From contig CAWELM010000017.1 in NCBI GenBank assembly GCA_963809815.1, forward strand, positions 372,001 through 436,000: a stretch of DNA of 64,000 bases, given 5' to 3'. Positions 50,143 to 58,841 of this stretch are shown in pieces (position 1 is the stretch's first letter; the number at the start of each line of letters is the position of its first letter). A program made the translations under genes and the position numbers. The notes beneath the pieces were generated by a model. The model searched no databases. It was not told where the DNA came from and saw only the letters and a list, made by a program, of their open reading frames with translations. This DNA is from CAVVJA01 sp963809815 (lineage in GTDB: Bacteria; Actinomycetota; Actinomycetes; Mycobacteriales; Jatrophihabitantaceae).

Positions 50143-51129
50143 TCAGGCCCCCGAGCGTTCGAGCAGGCGACGAACTCCATCCGCTATCCGGTTGCTGTCC
50201 GGGATGTACGCCCGCTCGAGGACCGGGCTGAACGGGACTGGCGAGAAGGGCGCGCCGATGCGCAGCACCGGTGCGTCGAGGAAGTCGAATGCCTCTTCCT
50301 GGATTTGGGAAGAGATCTCGGCCCCGATCCCGCCGAAGGTGACCGCCTCGTGGACCACCAGCGCCCGATTCGTTCGGCGCACCGAGTCGAGGATGGTCGC
50401 ACTGTCGAGCGGCTGGACGGTCCGCACGTCGATTACCTCGACCTCGATGCCGGCCTCCGCGAGCGACGCCGCCGCGGTCATCGCCTCCCGGGCCATGCGG
50501 CCGACGGCGATGATCGTCGCATCGGTGCCGGACCGCATCACGTTGGCGTGGCCGAACGGGATCTCGTAGATCTCCTCGGGGACGGGTCCTTTCGTGCCCA
50601 GCATGCGCTTGTTCAGGATCACCACCGTCGGGTTGTCGTCTCGGACCGCCCCGACCATGAGGCCCTTCACGTCGTGCGGCGACGACGGCAGCGCGACCTT
50701 GAGGCCGGGCACGTGGGCGAGCCAGGCCTCGAGGCTCTGGCTGTGTTGCGGTCCGGCCGACAGTCCCGCACCGCCGGCCGTGGTGAGCGTCAGTGGGACC
50801 GAGACGTCCCCGCCGAACATGTACTTCAGCTTCGCCGCCTGGTTGTACAGCTGGTCAAGGCAGACGCCGATGAAGTCGAAGAACATCAGATCGCAAACCG
50901 GCCGCAGCCCGCGGGCGGCAGCCCCGACGCCCATCCCGATGAACCCCATCTCGGAGATCGGCGTGTCGATAACCCGCCGCTCCCCGTAGGTTTTCCACAG
51001 GCCGTCGAAGGCGTGGAAGACGCCGCCGTAGTGCGCGACGTCCTCCCCGATCACGACGACGTCCTCGTCCTCGGCCATCAACTGCATCAGTGACTCGGTG
51101 AACGCCTTGACATAGGTGATCTCGCGCAT
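50143..51129 (-). CDS. 2-oxoacid/acetoin dehydrogenase E1 beta subunit
   Basis: 328 residues from the ATG at 51129 (GAGG six bases upstream). Start MREITYVKAFTESLMQLMAE, then VVVIGEDVAHYGGVF with the conserved Glu, ISEMGFIGMGVGAAARGLRP, GPQHSQSLEAWLAHVPGLKV and AVTFGGIGAEISSQIQE are the E1beta landmarks. With E1alpha it forms the thiamine-diphosphate active site. Best matches by eye are the acetoin/branched-chain type rather than AceE. It is followed immediately by E2. Confidence 0.9.
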   Translation of the reverse strand: MREITYVKAFTESLMQLMAEDEDVVVIGEDVAHYGGVFHAFDGLWKTYGERRVIDTPISEMGFIGMGVGAAARGLRPVCDLMFFDFIGVCLDQLYNQAAKLKYMFGGDVSVPLTLTTAGGAGLSAGPQHSQSLEAWLAHVPGLKVALPSSPHDVKGLMVGAVRDDNPTVVILNKRMLGTKGPVPEEIYEIPFGHANVMRSGTDATIIAVGRMAREAMTAAASLAEAGIEVEVIDVRTVQPLDSATILDSVRRTNRALVVHEAVTFGGIGAEISSQIQEEAFDFLDAPVLRIGAPFSPVPFSPVLERAYIPDSNRIADGVRRLLERSGA

Positions 51130-51136
51130 GACGTCC

Positions 51137-52138
51137 TCAGACCGTGTAGACGTTGTCGAGTAGGCCGACGGGATCCGGATCTGGACTGTCTTCCCCAAAG
51201 GTGATCGCTGCTGCGATCTCCTCACGAGTGTCCGTCCACACCTGCTCCAGCTCGTCCGCCGGAATCACGTCAGCGGCAACGAGGCGCTGCTCGAGCGCGG
51301 TGATCGCATCCCGCTCCAGCCAGGTGTCGATCTCTTCCTGCGTCCGGTACGGGATGCGCAGACCCTTGACCCCTTGATGGTCGTAATAGCGATATGTCTT
51401 CGCCTCGAGGAACGACGGTCCCTCACCGGCTCGAGCACGCTCCACGAGGCGGCCAGCGGCCTCGTAGACCGCAACGACGTCCATGCCGTCGACGATGTCA
51501 CTGGGCATCCCGTAGGCCGCTGCCCGATCGGCGACATCCTTCAGCAACATGTGCCGCTCCTGGGGCGTGAACTCGGCGTAGCCGTTGTTCTCACACACGA
51601 AGACAACCGGCAATCGCAGCACGGCGGCCAGATTGGCGGATTCGTGGAACGCGCCAATGTTCGTCGCACCGTCTCCGAAGAACGGCACCGCCACCGAGTC
51701 GCGGCCCTTGTAAACCGACGCGAACGCTGCGCCGACCGCGTGTGGGATTCCGCCGCCGACAATGCCGTTGGCACCCAGCATGCCGATGCTCAGATCGTTG
51801 ATGTGCATGCTGCCGCCGCGACCCTTGCAGTAGCCGGTCGTCTTTCCGAACAACTCGGCGTACATGAAGCGCAGGTCAGCGCCCTTCGCCACGGCATGGC
51901 CGTGCCCGCGGTGCGTCGAGGTGATCACATCATCTGGACGCAGCGTCGCCATGACACCGGCCGCGACCGCCTCCTGCCCCACATATAAGTGAAGAAAGCC
52001 CGGCATCCGGCCGCCCTCCATGAGCTTGCCGGCTTCCTCCTCGAACAGCCGGATCCGCACCATCCGCCTGTGCAGGTCGCGCAGCACCTCGGGCGGCAGG
52101 CCGGTCACCGGATCATCTTTGACGGGCGTTTTCGTCAT
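51137..52138 (-). CDS. 2-oxoacid/acetoin dehydrogenase E1 alpha subunit
   Basis: 333 residues from the ATG at 52138 with GGAG upstream; a frame start at 52192 adds 18 residues that are not family-like. The TPP motif is VPFFGDGATNIGAFHESANL with G-D-G and the Asn ligand, and the front segment FLHLYVGQEAVAAGVMATLR and CKGRGGSMHINDLSIGMLG are standard. First gene of the E1alpha-E1beta-E2 operon; the alcohol dehydrogenase and VanA/B genes follow downstream. The complex would turn a 2-oxoacid or acetoin-like diketone into an acyl-CoA. Confidence 0.9.
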   Translation of the reverse strand: MTKTPVKDDPVTGLPPEVLRDLHRRMVRIRLFEEEAGKLMEGGRMPGFLHLYVGQEAVAAGVMATLRPDDVITSTHRGHGHAVAKGADLRFMYAELFGKTTGYCKGRGGSMHINDLSIGMLGANGIVGGGIPHAVGAAFASVYKGRDSVAVPFFGDGATNIGAFHESANLAAVLRLPVVFVCENNGYAEFTPQERHMLLKDVADRAAAYGMPSDIVDGMDVVAVYEAAGRLVERARAGEGPSFLEAKTYRYYDHQGVKGLRIPYRTQEEIDTWLERDAITALEQRLVAADVIPADELEQVWTDTREEIAAAITFGEDSPDPDPVGLLDNVYTV

Positions 52139-52373
52139 CACTGCTCCGCATCCGCAGGCGTGGAGTTCCGCGTCAGATACCGTACTTGGCAATGGGAGGT
52201 AAGACTAGGCTGCCTCCACAAACTATCGAAGCCTCCACGAGCTCATCGGCGGCCTGGACACCCCCGCGAGGAAGGTGCGTGAAGCGCACGGCGGTCATGA
52301 CCGAGACGGCGCCCGTTGCCCGTCTGGCAATATCCGCGCGCCCGATCGCGGGCGACCGCTGTGGCTGCATCGC

Positions 52374-53210
52374 ATGATGGGCGACGGCCGGCCGTTCCGA
52401 CTACTCGCCGTGACCGGCGGGCATCGGGTCGACCTCGACGCCTTCAACACGATGCTGGCCGCAATCTGCGGCGAGCGATCGTGGGCGTTCGCGCACGCTG
52501 TTCAGCCAGCTGCGCAACAGTGGTTCGGGCCGGAGCACCGCGGCAGGTTCGACGCGATCTTGTGCCATGACCTGCCTGGCCTCTTTCTGCAGCGAGGCAC
52601 CGCACCTCGTCCGGTCGGGCCGGACCCGAGAGTGGCGGAGCGGCTGCACGACCTGCTCGAAGCCGGCCAGGGAATCGTGTTCTTGCATCACGCCCTCGCC
52701 GGCTGGCCTGGGTGGCCGGCCTGGGCTGAGGTGCTCGGCGGCCGCTATCACTACGCTCCCGCCGAGCTGCGGGGCCAGTGCTGGCCCGACTCCGGGTTCC
52801 GATACGCCGAGTACATCGCCCGGGTCGCCGATGCCGACCATCCGGTGTGCGTCGGCGTCGAAGACTTCGCCTTGGCCGACGAGCTGTACTGCTGCCCGGT
52901 CTTCGAGGCGGATGTTGTCCCGCTGATGCGCGTCGACGCACCGGTCGGTCCGTTCCGCGAGACGTTCCATGAGGTACTCGGAACGCCGCGCACCGGCCCG
53001 CCCTGGACGCATCCCCCGGCCAGCGACCTGATCGCCTGGGCCACGTCGGCCGGGCGGAGTCCAGTCGTCTACGTCCAACCAGGCGACGGCGCACCGACAT
53101 TCGCCGACCCGACCTTCCGCCGGCTCCTGGGCAACGCCCTCGAGTGGGTAAGCGGAGCCGACGCTCGCGCGTGGGCGGTTGACCGGGCGGCACCAGCCCC
53201 GAACCCATAA
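52374..53210 (+). CDS. ThuA-like (glutamine-amidotransferase-fold) protein 1
   Basis: 278 residues from the ATG at 52374; no clear ribosome-binding site is visible and an ATG at 52377 is an alternative. The ThuA fold is read from FRLLAVTGGHRVDLDAFNTM, FDAILCHDLPGLFL, LLEAGQGIVFLHHALAGWPG and VVYVQPGDGAPTFADPTFRR. His-His after the hydrophobic strand and H-x-x-P-type residues match the family. ThuA proteins are linked to trehalose/sugar oxidation and to ring-type substrates; the function is not set. A second member is at 54034. Confidence 0.78.
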   Translation: MMGDGRPFRLLAVTGGHRVDLDAFNTMLAAICGERSWAFAHAVQPAAQQWFGPEHRGRFDAILCHDLPGLFLQRGTAPRPVGPDPRVAERLHDLLEAGQGIVFLHHALAGWPGWPAWAEVLGGRYHYAPAELRGQCWPDSGFRYAEYIARVADADHPVCVGVEDFALADELYCCPVFEADVVPLMRVDAPVGPFRETFHEVLGTPRTGPPWTHPPASDLIAWATSAGRSPVVYVQPGDGAPTFADPTFRRLLGNALEWVSGADARAWAVDRAAPAPNP

Positions 53211-53230
53211 TTCCGAGAGAGGACCTACGA

Positions 53231-53995
53231 ATGGATCTGCAACTGACCGGCCGCAAGGCACTGGTGACCGGCGCGAGCCGCGGAATCGGGCGGGCCATCG
53301 CTCTGCAATTGGCGGCAGAGGGATGCGATCTCGCATTGTGCGCGCGGGGAGTCGAGTCCCTTCAAGCGCTCGCCGACGATTTGCGCGCGAGCGGTCGCAA
53401 AGTGGTCACCGCCGCGGTGGACGTTTCCGATGAGAAGGCGGTTGCCGATTTCGTCGATAGTGCGGCCCGCGAACTCTCCGGACTCGACGTGGTGATCTCC
53501 AACGTCTCCGCTGGCGCACTGAAGGGTCCTGACCAGTGGCAAACGAGCTTCCAGGCCGACCTGCTGGCCTTCGTACGGCTTGTCGAGGCTGCGCTGCCGC
53601 ACCTCGAACAGTCCGATGCGGCGGCAATCGTTGCGCTCGGAACTACGTCAGCGTTCGACACCTTGCCACCCACGTCTGCCAATTCCTACGCCGCGTTCAA
53701 GGCAGCCGTCCTGCAACACGCGTCCGGCCTCGGGCATTCACTCGCGTCCAAGGGGATTCGCGTCAACACCGTCTCACCTGGTCCGATCGACTTCCCGGAC
53801 GGCGCCTGGGACAAGTTGCACGGGAGCCGACCGGAGTTCTATGAATCCATTCGGGCCCGCATCCCGATCGGTCGGCTCGGGCGGGCGGAGGAGGTCGCTC
53901 GCGCGGTGACGTTCTTGGCCAGCCCGGCGGCGAGTTTCTGCACCGCGGTCAACCTCGTCGTCGACGGGGGCTTTGTGAGCCGGGTGCAGTTCTAG
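53231..53995 (+). CDS. short-chain dehydrogenase/reductase (SDR)
   Basis: 254 residues, ATG at 53231 behind GAGAGAGGACC. ALVTGASRGIGRAIALQLAA, Arg in LCARGVESL (NADP(H)-type), ISNVSAGALKG in place of N-N-A-G, Ser-like TTSAFDTLP and NSYAAFKAAVLQHASGL with the Tyr/Lys pair. The N-N-A-G change to S-N-V-S is unusual. It is flanked on both sides by ThuA-like genes in the same orientation, suggesting a three-gene cassette acting on one substrate. Confidence 0.86.
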   Translation: MDLQLTGRKALVTGASRGIGRAIALQLAAEGCDLALCARGVESLQALADDLRASGRKVVTAAVDVSDEKAVADFVDSAARELSGLDVVISNVSAGALKGPDQWQTSFQADLLAFVRLVEAALPHLEQSDAAAIVALGTTSAFDTLPPTSANSYAAFKAAVLQHASGLGHSLASKGIRVNTVSPGPIDFPDGAWDKLHGSRPEFYESIRARIPIGRLGRAEEVARAVTFLASPAASFCTAVNLVVDGGFVSRVQF

Positions 53996-54008
53996 TGCTC
54001 AGGGGGAA

Positions 54009-54034
54009 CCTAGTGTCCCGCGAGGGATACTAGG
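54009..54034 (+). repeat. dispersed 17-base motif, copy 2, as a perfect-loop hairpin
   Basis: CCTAGTGTCCC (54009-54019), loop GCGA, GGGATACTAGG (54024-54034): an 11-base stem with one mismatch around a GNRA-type tetraloop. It contains the exact 17-mer seen at 17768. The last stem base is the first base of the GTG proposed as the ThuA-2 start, so if transcribed the hairpin would hide that ribosome-binding site. Confidence 0.75.
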
Positions 54035-54807
54035 TGGCCGGGCCCGCCGGGCGGCTGGATGCCGTATTGGTGTGCGGCGGTCAGTGGCACGACTTCGACT
54101 ACGCCCGGCTCCAGCTGCTCGATGAGCTTGCGCAATGGGAGCAAGTGCGTACCCGGGTCTTCGAGAATTACGCCGCGCTCGATGCTCTGGAGCGCGCCGA
54201 CCTACTCGTCACCTACACGAACAACATCCGTCCGGTCGCAACGCAACAGGACGCGCTGGTGAACTTCGTCGAGCGCGGCGGTCGCTGGCTCGCTCTGCAT
54301 GGCACCAACGGCGCCATTGACCCGCCGGATGCGTCGTCTCCCGTCTACCGGACGCCTCGAGCCTTCGGTCGCGTCGCGACTGTCCTCGGCAGCCAGTTCC
54401 TGGCCCACCCCCCGATCGCGCCGTACACCGTCGAGATCACCGCGCCCGATCATCCGCTCGTGGCCGGGATCCAACCATTCGAGACACGTGACGAGTTGTA
54501 CGTCTCCGAACTGCACCCGCCGTTGGAAGTATTGCTGCACACGCGGTTCACCGGCGAATCGCGTGGTTTCGCCGAAGGCTCGACAACCGACGACGAACCC
54601 CGGCCCGTGCTCTACCTGCGGCGATCTGGCGCAGGCACGGTCTGCTATTTCACCCTTGGTCATTGCCGCGGCCGCTTCGACGTGCAGGACCTCGGCCGGG
54701 AGGATCTCGGCCGGCGCGACTTCGGCAGTTGGGCGGTTCCGGCCTTTCGGACCGTACTCGAGCGATGCCTGCACTGGGCGGTCACCGGCGAGTTCCCGCA
54801 GGACTGA
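54034..54807 (+). CDS. ThuA-like protein 2
   Basis: 257 residues from the GTG at 54034, which follows GAGGG but lies at the end of a hairpin; TTG at 54064 or GTG at 54067 are possible later starts. LDAVLVCGGQWHDFDYARLQ, then RADLLVTYTNNIRPVATQQD, VERGGRWLALHGTNG and PVLYLRRSGAGTVCYFTLGH give the ThuA fold with the typical L-A-L-H-G and C-x-F-x-x-G-H. It is only distantly similar to ThuA-like protein 1. Likely cotranscribed with the SDR at 53231. Confidence 0.76.
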   Translation: MAGPAGRLDAVLVCGGQWHDFDYARLQLLDELAQWEQVRTRVFENYAALDALERADLLVTYTNNIRPVATQQDALVNFVERGGRWLALHGTNGAIDPPDASSPVYRTPRAFGRVATVLGSQFLAHPPIAPYTVEITAPDHPLVAGIQPFETRDELYVSELHPPLEVLLHTRFTGESRGFAEGSTTDDEPRPVLYLRRSGAGTVCYFTLGHCRGRFDVQDLGREDLGRRDFGSWAVPAFRTVLERCLHWAVTGEFPQD

Positions 54808-54819
54808 GGAGCGCGGCCA

Positions 54820-54880
54820 AGAGCCTGACGACATCGCCGGTCGGCGCCTGAGCCCGGCGGTTCCGGTTGGCGCAGGCTCT
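54820..54880. terminator. candidate terminator after the ThuA-SDR-ThuA cassette
   Basis: AGAGCCTG (54820-54827) and CAGGCTCT (54873-54880) are a perfect inverted repeat that brackets a GC-rich 45-base segment with further CCGG symmetry, 13 bases after the ThuA-2 stop. No T run. Confidence 0.35.
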
Positions 54881-54897
54881 CAGTAACTAGTGGATGC

Positions 54898-54924
54898 GTT
54901 CACTTACTCCTTCCGTTGGTGAAC
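54898..54924. promoter_or_regulatory. GTTCAC-N15-GTGAAC operator candidate
   Basis: A perfect six-base inverted repeat with a 15-base centre lies in the promoter region of the MDR gene. CAGTATAGG (about 54929-54937), just downstream, may contain the -10 element, which would put the repeat over the -35 region. Confidence 0.4.
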
Positions 54925-54967
54925 GGCGGCAGTATAGGGTCGGGCCAGGTCTCCAGGAGGTGCGCGC

Positions 54968-56011
54968 GTGCCCGTCGAGCCGATCCCGTCGACCACTCGG
55001 ATCGTGACGCTCGCCGCGCGCGCGAGCGGGCGGCCCACACGGGCGAACTTCCAGCTCGAGGAGCAGCCCGTCGCCGAGCCAGCGCCGGGCCAACTGCTGG
55101 TTCGCAACATCTACATGAGTGTCGATCCGGCGATGCGCGGGCGCATGGAGCCGACGGAAAAGCACTACACCACTAACTTCACCGTCGGCGGTCCGCTCGA
55201 CGGCTCCGCCGTTGGCCGGGTTGTTGCCAGCCGGGCCGATGGCATCGAGCCGGGTGGCTACGTTCGGCACCGGCTCGGCTGGCGCGACTGGGCGATCGTC
55301 GACGCAGCAGCAGCCACCGCCGTGGATCCGGGCCTCGCCCCGTTGTCGACCTGGCTCGGCGTGCTCGGCCAGACCGGCTTCACCGCCTACGCGGGGCTGC
55401 GGCGGGCCGGTGAACTGCGCACCGGCGATGTCGTGTTCGTCTCCGCAGCGGCCGGCGCCGTTGGCAGCTCGGCGGGGCAGTTCGCCCGTCTGCTCGGCGC
55501 ATCGCGCGTGATCGGCAGCGCCGGCGGACCGGACAAGGCCAGGCTCTTGGTGGACGAACTCGGCTTCGATGAAGGCATCGACTATCGCGCCGACCTGGTC
55601 GGGGGGTTGGCCGCGGCGGCGCCGGAAGGAATCGACCTCTACTTCGACAACGTCGGCGGTGATCAATTGGTCGCAGCCTTGTACGCGTTGAACGTGCAGG
55701 GCCGGGTTGCGCTCTGCGGCATGATCTCGACGATGGAAGACGCATCAGGCGCGCCTGGTGTGAACCATCTCATCCAGGCGGTGCTCAAGCGGCTGACACT
55801 GCGCGGCTTCATCGTGCGGGACCACGAAGATCTGCGGCCGGAGTTCGAGAAGCAAGTCGCCAACTGGCTGCGGACCGGCGAGCTCATCTCGAAGCAAACC
55901 ATCGTCGACGACCTGGACCACGCCGTCGACGCATTCCTCGGCCTGCTGTCGGGCTCGAATGTCGGCAAGATGCTCGTCCGTCTGTCCGACGACGAGCCAC
56001 AAACCGCCTGA
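54968..56011 (+). CDS. NADP-dependent medium-chain reductase (prostaglandin-reductase/AL-ER-like MDR)
   Basis: 347 residues from a GTG at 54968 with AGGAGG upstream. The sequence VRNIYMSVDPAMRGRM near residues 46-61 is the leukotriene-B4-dehydrogenase/quinone reductase type. There are no zinc ligands; the Rossmann part is DVVFVSAAAGAVGSSAGQFA followed by VIGSAGG, and GIDLYFDNVGGDQL is the specific MDR motif. It reduces alpha,beta-unsaturated ketones with NADPH. It opens the block of CoA-type genes, and a role in reducing a ring enone is plausible. Confidence 0.87.
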   Translation: MPVEPIPSTTRIVTLAARASGRPTRANFQLEEQPVAEPAPGQLLVRNIYMSVDPAMRGRMEPTEKHYTTNFTVGGPLDGSAVGRVVASRADGIEPGGYVRHRLGWRDWAIVDAAAATAVDPGLAPLSTWLGVLGQTGFTAYAGLRRAGELRTGDVVFVSAAAGAVGSSAGQFARLLGASRVIGSAGGPDKARLLVDELGFDEGIDYRADLVGGLAAAAPEGIDLYFDNVGGDQLVAALYALNVQGRVALCGMISTMEDASGAPGVNHLIQAVLKRLTLRGFIVRDHEDLRPEFEKQVANWLRTGELISKQTIVDDLDHAVDAFLGLLSGSNVGKMLVRLSDDEPQTA

Positions 56012-56031
56012 ACCTGAATGGGGAGCACTGC

Positions 56032-57267
56032 ATGGACAACTCCGTGCCTCCGGAGGTCGAGGAGCTAGCCGCCCGGACGAGAGAGTTCATCCGCGACGTC
56101 GTTATCCCGGTGGAGCAGCAGGTGGCCGGCGTCATGCATGACGCACCGGACGATCTGCGCCGATCGCTGCAGAAGCAGGCCAGCGACGCCGGACTGCTTG
56201 CGCCGCACGTGCCGAAGGAGTGGGGCGGCTGCGGACTGGATGTTCGCGGTCAGGCCGTCGTCTTCGAGGCGGCCGGCTACTCGCTGCTCGGGCCGTTGGC
56301 CCTGAACTGCTCCGCTCCGGACGAGGGCAACATGCACCTGCTCGAGGTGGTCGCCAGCGAGGAGCAGAAGCAGAAGTACCTTCGGCCGCTTGCGACGGGC
56401 GAGATCAGGTCGTGCTTCGCGATGACTGAGCCAGCGCCGGGCGCCGGTTCCGACCCGGCGATGCTGTCGACGGCCGCGGCCAAGGATGGCGACGGCTGGC
56501 GCATCGACGGCCGCAAGTGGTTCATCAGCGGCGCACACGGGGCTGGGTTCAGCATCTGTATGGCCCGCACCAGCGGATCAGCTGGCGACCGGGGCGGCGC
56601 GACGATGTTTCTCGTCGACGCCGACAACCCAGGTATGCGGGTCAAGCGCGACATCGGAACGCTCGATCAGGGCTTGTTCGGCGGGCATAGCGAGGTCATA
56701 TTCGACGGCTGTCGAGTGGGCCCAGAGGCAATCCTCGGCGAGGTCGACCGTGGCTTCGAATACGCCCAGGTACGGCTGGCCCCGGCCCGGCTGACGCACT
56801 GCATGCGGTGGCTCGGGCTGGCCCGGCGCGCCCAAGACATCGCCATCGACTGGGCGGCGACCCGCAAGTCCTTCGGCGGTCTGCTCGGTGACCTCGGGAT
56901 GGTCCAGCAAATGGTGGCCGATTCGGAGATCGACATCGCGGCCAGCCGGGCCCTCATCCGGGACACGGCCGCGGTACTCGACAGCGGCGCGAGAGGCGGG
57001 AACGAGTCGTCGATCGCCAAGACCTTCGTCGCGGAGGCGGTCAACCGAGTGGTCGACCGCGCGGTGCAGATTTGCGGCGCGCTCGGTATCTCTGACGACG
57101 TGCTCCTTTCGCGCTATCTCCGCGAGGTTCGTCCGTTCCGCATCTACGACGGGCCGTCGGAAGTGCACCGGTGGGCGATCGCCCGGCGGGCCATTGGTCG
57201 ACGACGTCGCGAGATCGAGGCCGGCGACCAGCCGCGGTTCAGTCAACCGAGGACGGCAGAGGTATGA
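56032..57267 (+). CDS. acyl-CoA dehydrogenase 1 (ACAD11/FadE-type)
   Basis: 411 residues. FAD-binding segment CFAMTEPAPGAGSDPAML, WRIDGRKWFISGAHG, then LARRAQDIAIDWAATRKSFG and LGDLGMVQQMVADSEIDIA. RIYDGPSEVHRWAIARRAIG carries the catalytic region, with Asp in place of the Glu of MCAD, as in the ACAD10/11 group. It overlaps the DUF35 gene (ATGA). It should oxidise an acyl-CoA with a bulky or branched tail and pass electrons to ETF. Confidence 0.88.
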   Translation: MDNSVPPEVEELAARTREFIRDVVIPVEQQVAGVMHDAPDDLRRSLQKQASDAGLLAPHVPKEWGGCGLDVRGQAVVFEAAGYSLLGPLALNCSAPDEGNMHLLEVVASEEQKQKYLRPLATGEIRSCFAMTEPAPGAGSDPAMLSTAAAKDGDGWRIDGRKWFISGAHGAGFSICMARTSGSAGDRGGATMFLVDADNPGMRVKRDIGTLDQGLFGGHSEVIFDGCRVGPEAILGEVDRGFEYAQVRLAPARLTHCMRWLGLARRAQDIAIDWAATRKSFGGLLGDLGMVQQMVADSEIDIAASRALIRDTAAVLDSGARGGNESSIAKTFVAEAVNRVVDRAVQICGALGISDDVLLSRYLREVRPFRIYDGPSEVHRWAIARRAIGRRRREIEAGDQPRFSQPRTAEV

Positions 57268-57680
57268 CGCCTACCACCGTGGACGACACGCTGTTTGCCT
57301 CTGTGGATCCGCCCCGTCTCGCCGGATCAAAGTGCGGCAACTGCGGAACCGTCACGTTTCCGGTGCAGTCCAGCTGCGCGAAATGCACTGGGTCCGACAT
57401 GACGACGGTCGAGCTACCTGATCGCGGCACACTTTGGACCTGGACCGTGCAGGCCTTCGAACCGAAGGCGCCTTATCGCGTTCCCGCGTCCGGCTTCACG
57501 CCGTACGGCGTTGGGTACGTGGATCTCGGTGAGGTGATCGTCGAGTCGCGTCTCGCCGGCGAGCCGAGCGGGCTCGAAATCGGGCTGCCTATGCGCCTCG
57601 TCCTGCTTCCGGTCTGGCCGGACAGCAGTGGGGGCGACGTGGTGACCTATGCCTTCGAGCCGGCAGGGGGCGACACATGA
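57264..57680 (+). CDS. DUF35 zinc-ribbon/OB-fold protein, ChsH2-like
   Basis: 138 residues, ATG at 57264. A rubredoxin-like zinc ribbon with Cys24, Cys27, Cys38 and Cys41 is followed by an OB-fold (RGTLWTWTVQAFEPKAPYRV, GYVDLGEVIVESRLAG). Such proteins are partners of thiolase-like lipid-transfer proteins, for instance DUF35/Ltp2 aldolase pairs in steroid side-chain loss. ATGA-type coupling to the thiolase at 57677 supports a complex. No activity of its own is expected. Confidence 0.85.
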   Translation: MTPTTVDDTLFASVDPPRLAGSKCGNCGTVTFPVQSSCAKCTGSDMTTVELPDRGTLWTWTVQAFEPKAPYRVPASGFTPYGVGYVDLGEVIVESRLAGEPSGLEIGLPMRLVLLPVWPDSSGGDVVTYAFEPAGGDT

Positions 57681-58831
57681 CCGGAGTCAGCATCGTCGGC
57701 GTGGGCATGCACCCGTTCGGTCGGCACGCCCCGGACTTCACTGGCATGGCCATGGGCGTAGCGGCTGTCCGGCTCGCGCTCAAGGATGCCGGAGTCGGGT
57801 GGGCCGACATCGGATACGCCGTCGGCGGCAGCAATGTTTCCGGCAAGCCGGACACGATGGTTAGCCTCCTCGGCCTCACCGGCATCCCGTTCGTCAACGT
57901 CCGCAACGGCTGCGCGACCGGGGGTGTCGCGCTCGCTACGGCCGCCAACGCGATCCGGGCCGGGGAGACGGATCTCGCGCTGGTGGTCGGATTCGACAAG
58001 CACGGGCGGGGTGCCTTCGCCGCGAGGCCGGCTGACTACGGCCACGCGGACTGGTATGCCGAGACCGGTCTGATGATCACGACCCAGTTCTTCTCCATGA
58101 AGGACCGCCGCTACCTGCACACCCACGGGCTCAAGGACCGCCTGCTCGCACAAGTGGCGGCCAAAGCGTTCCGCTGCGGCGAACTCAACCCGACCGCATG
58201 GCGGCGTACGGCGCTCACCGAGGAGGAGATCCTGTCGGCCCGGGTCATCAACCCGCCGTTGACGCAGTACATGCTGTGCTCCCCGGCCGAGGGCGCCGCT
58301 GCGGTCGTGCTCGCGCGAAGCGATCGGGCCGCGGACATGTGCGATCGTCCGGTCAACCTTGCGGCGGTAGCCAAGCGGACTCGGCGGTTCGGCTCGTTCG
58401 AGGTGTTCGCGCCCTGGTTACCTCCGGACGCCGGCCATAGCCCGAGTGTCGACGCGGCGCAGGCCGTGTTCTCCGCATCCGGCATCTCCCCGACGGACGT
58501 ACAGGTCGCCCAGCTGCAGGACACGGATTCCGGGGCCGAGATCTACCACATGGCCGAGACCGGCTTGTGCGAACACGGCGCCCAGCAGAAGCTGCTCGAC
58601 CTCGGTGAGACCGCGCCCACCGGTCGGCTGCCGATCAACACCGACGGCGGCTGCCTGGCCAACGGCGAGCCGGTCGGCGCGTCCGGACTGCGGCAGGTGC
58701 ACGAGGTCGTCCTGCAGCTGCAGGGGCGCGCGGGAGCGCGGCAGGTGGCGGGACCACCTCAGATCGGCTTCACCCACGTGTACGGCGCGCCGGGCATCAG
58801 CGCGTGCACGGTACTGACGGCGGGACACTAG
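57677..58831 (+). CDS. thiolase/SCP2-like lipid-transfer protein, DUF35 partner
   Basis: 384 residues, overlapping the DUF35 gene by four bases. NVRNGCATGGVALATAANAI with Cys79 at the usual acylation site, DLALVVGFDKHGRGAF, then FGSFEVFAPW and FTHVYGAPGISACTVL at the C-terminus. This is the nondecarboxylating thiolase/lipid-transfer group in which some members (Ltp2-type) cleave by retro-aldol reaction. Partnership with DUF35 suggests the aldolase or a thiolase specific to a side chain. Confidence 0.86.
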   Translation: MTGVSIVGVGMHPFGRHAPDFTGMAMGVAAVRLALKDAGVGWADIGYAVGGSNVSGKPDTMVSLLGLTGIPFVNVRNGCATGGVALATAANAIRAGETDLALVVGFDKHGRGAFAARPADYGHADWYAETGLMITTQFFSMKDRRYLHTHGLKDRLLAQVAAKAFRCGELNPTAWRRTALTEEEILSARVINPPLTQYMLCSPAEGAAAVVLARSDRAADMCDRPVNLAAVAKRTRRFGSFEVFAPWLPPDAGHSPSVDAAQAVFSASGISPTDVQVAQLQDTDSGAEIYHMAETGLCEHGAQQKLLDLGETAPTGRLPINTDGGCLANGEPVGASGLRQVHEVVLQLQGRAGARQVAGPPQIGFTHVYGAPGISACTVLTAGH

Positions 58832-58841
58832 GAGGCGACGG

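Noticed and set aside
49690..51093. 467-codon frame antisense to E2/E1beta
   Set aside because: It runs across two real genes and their junction, with shadow composition.
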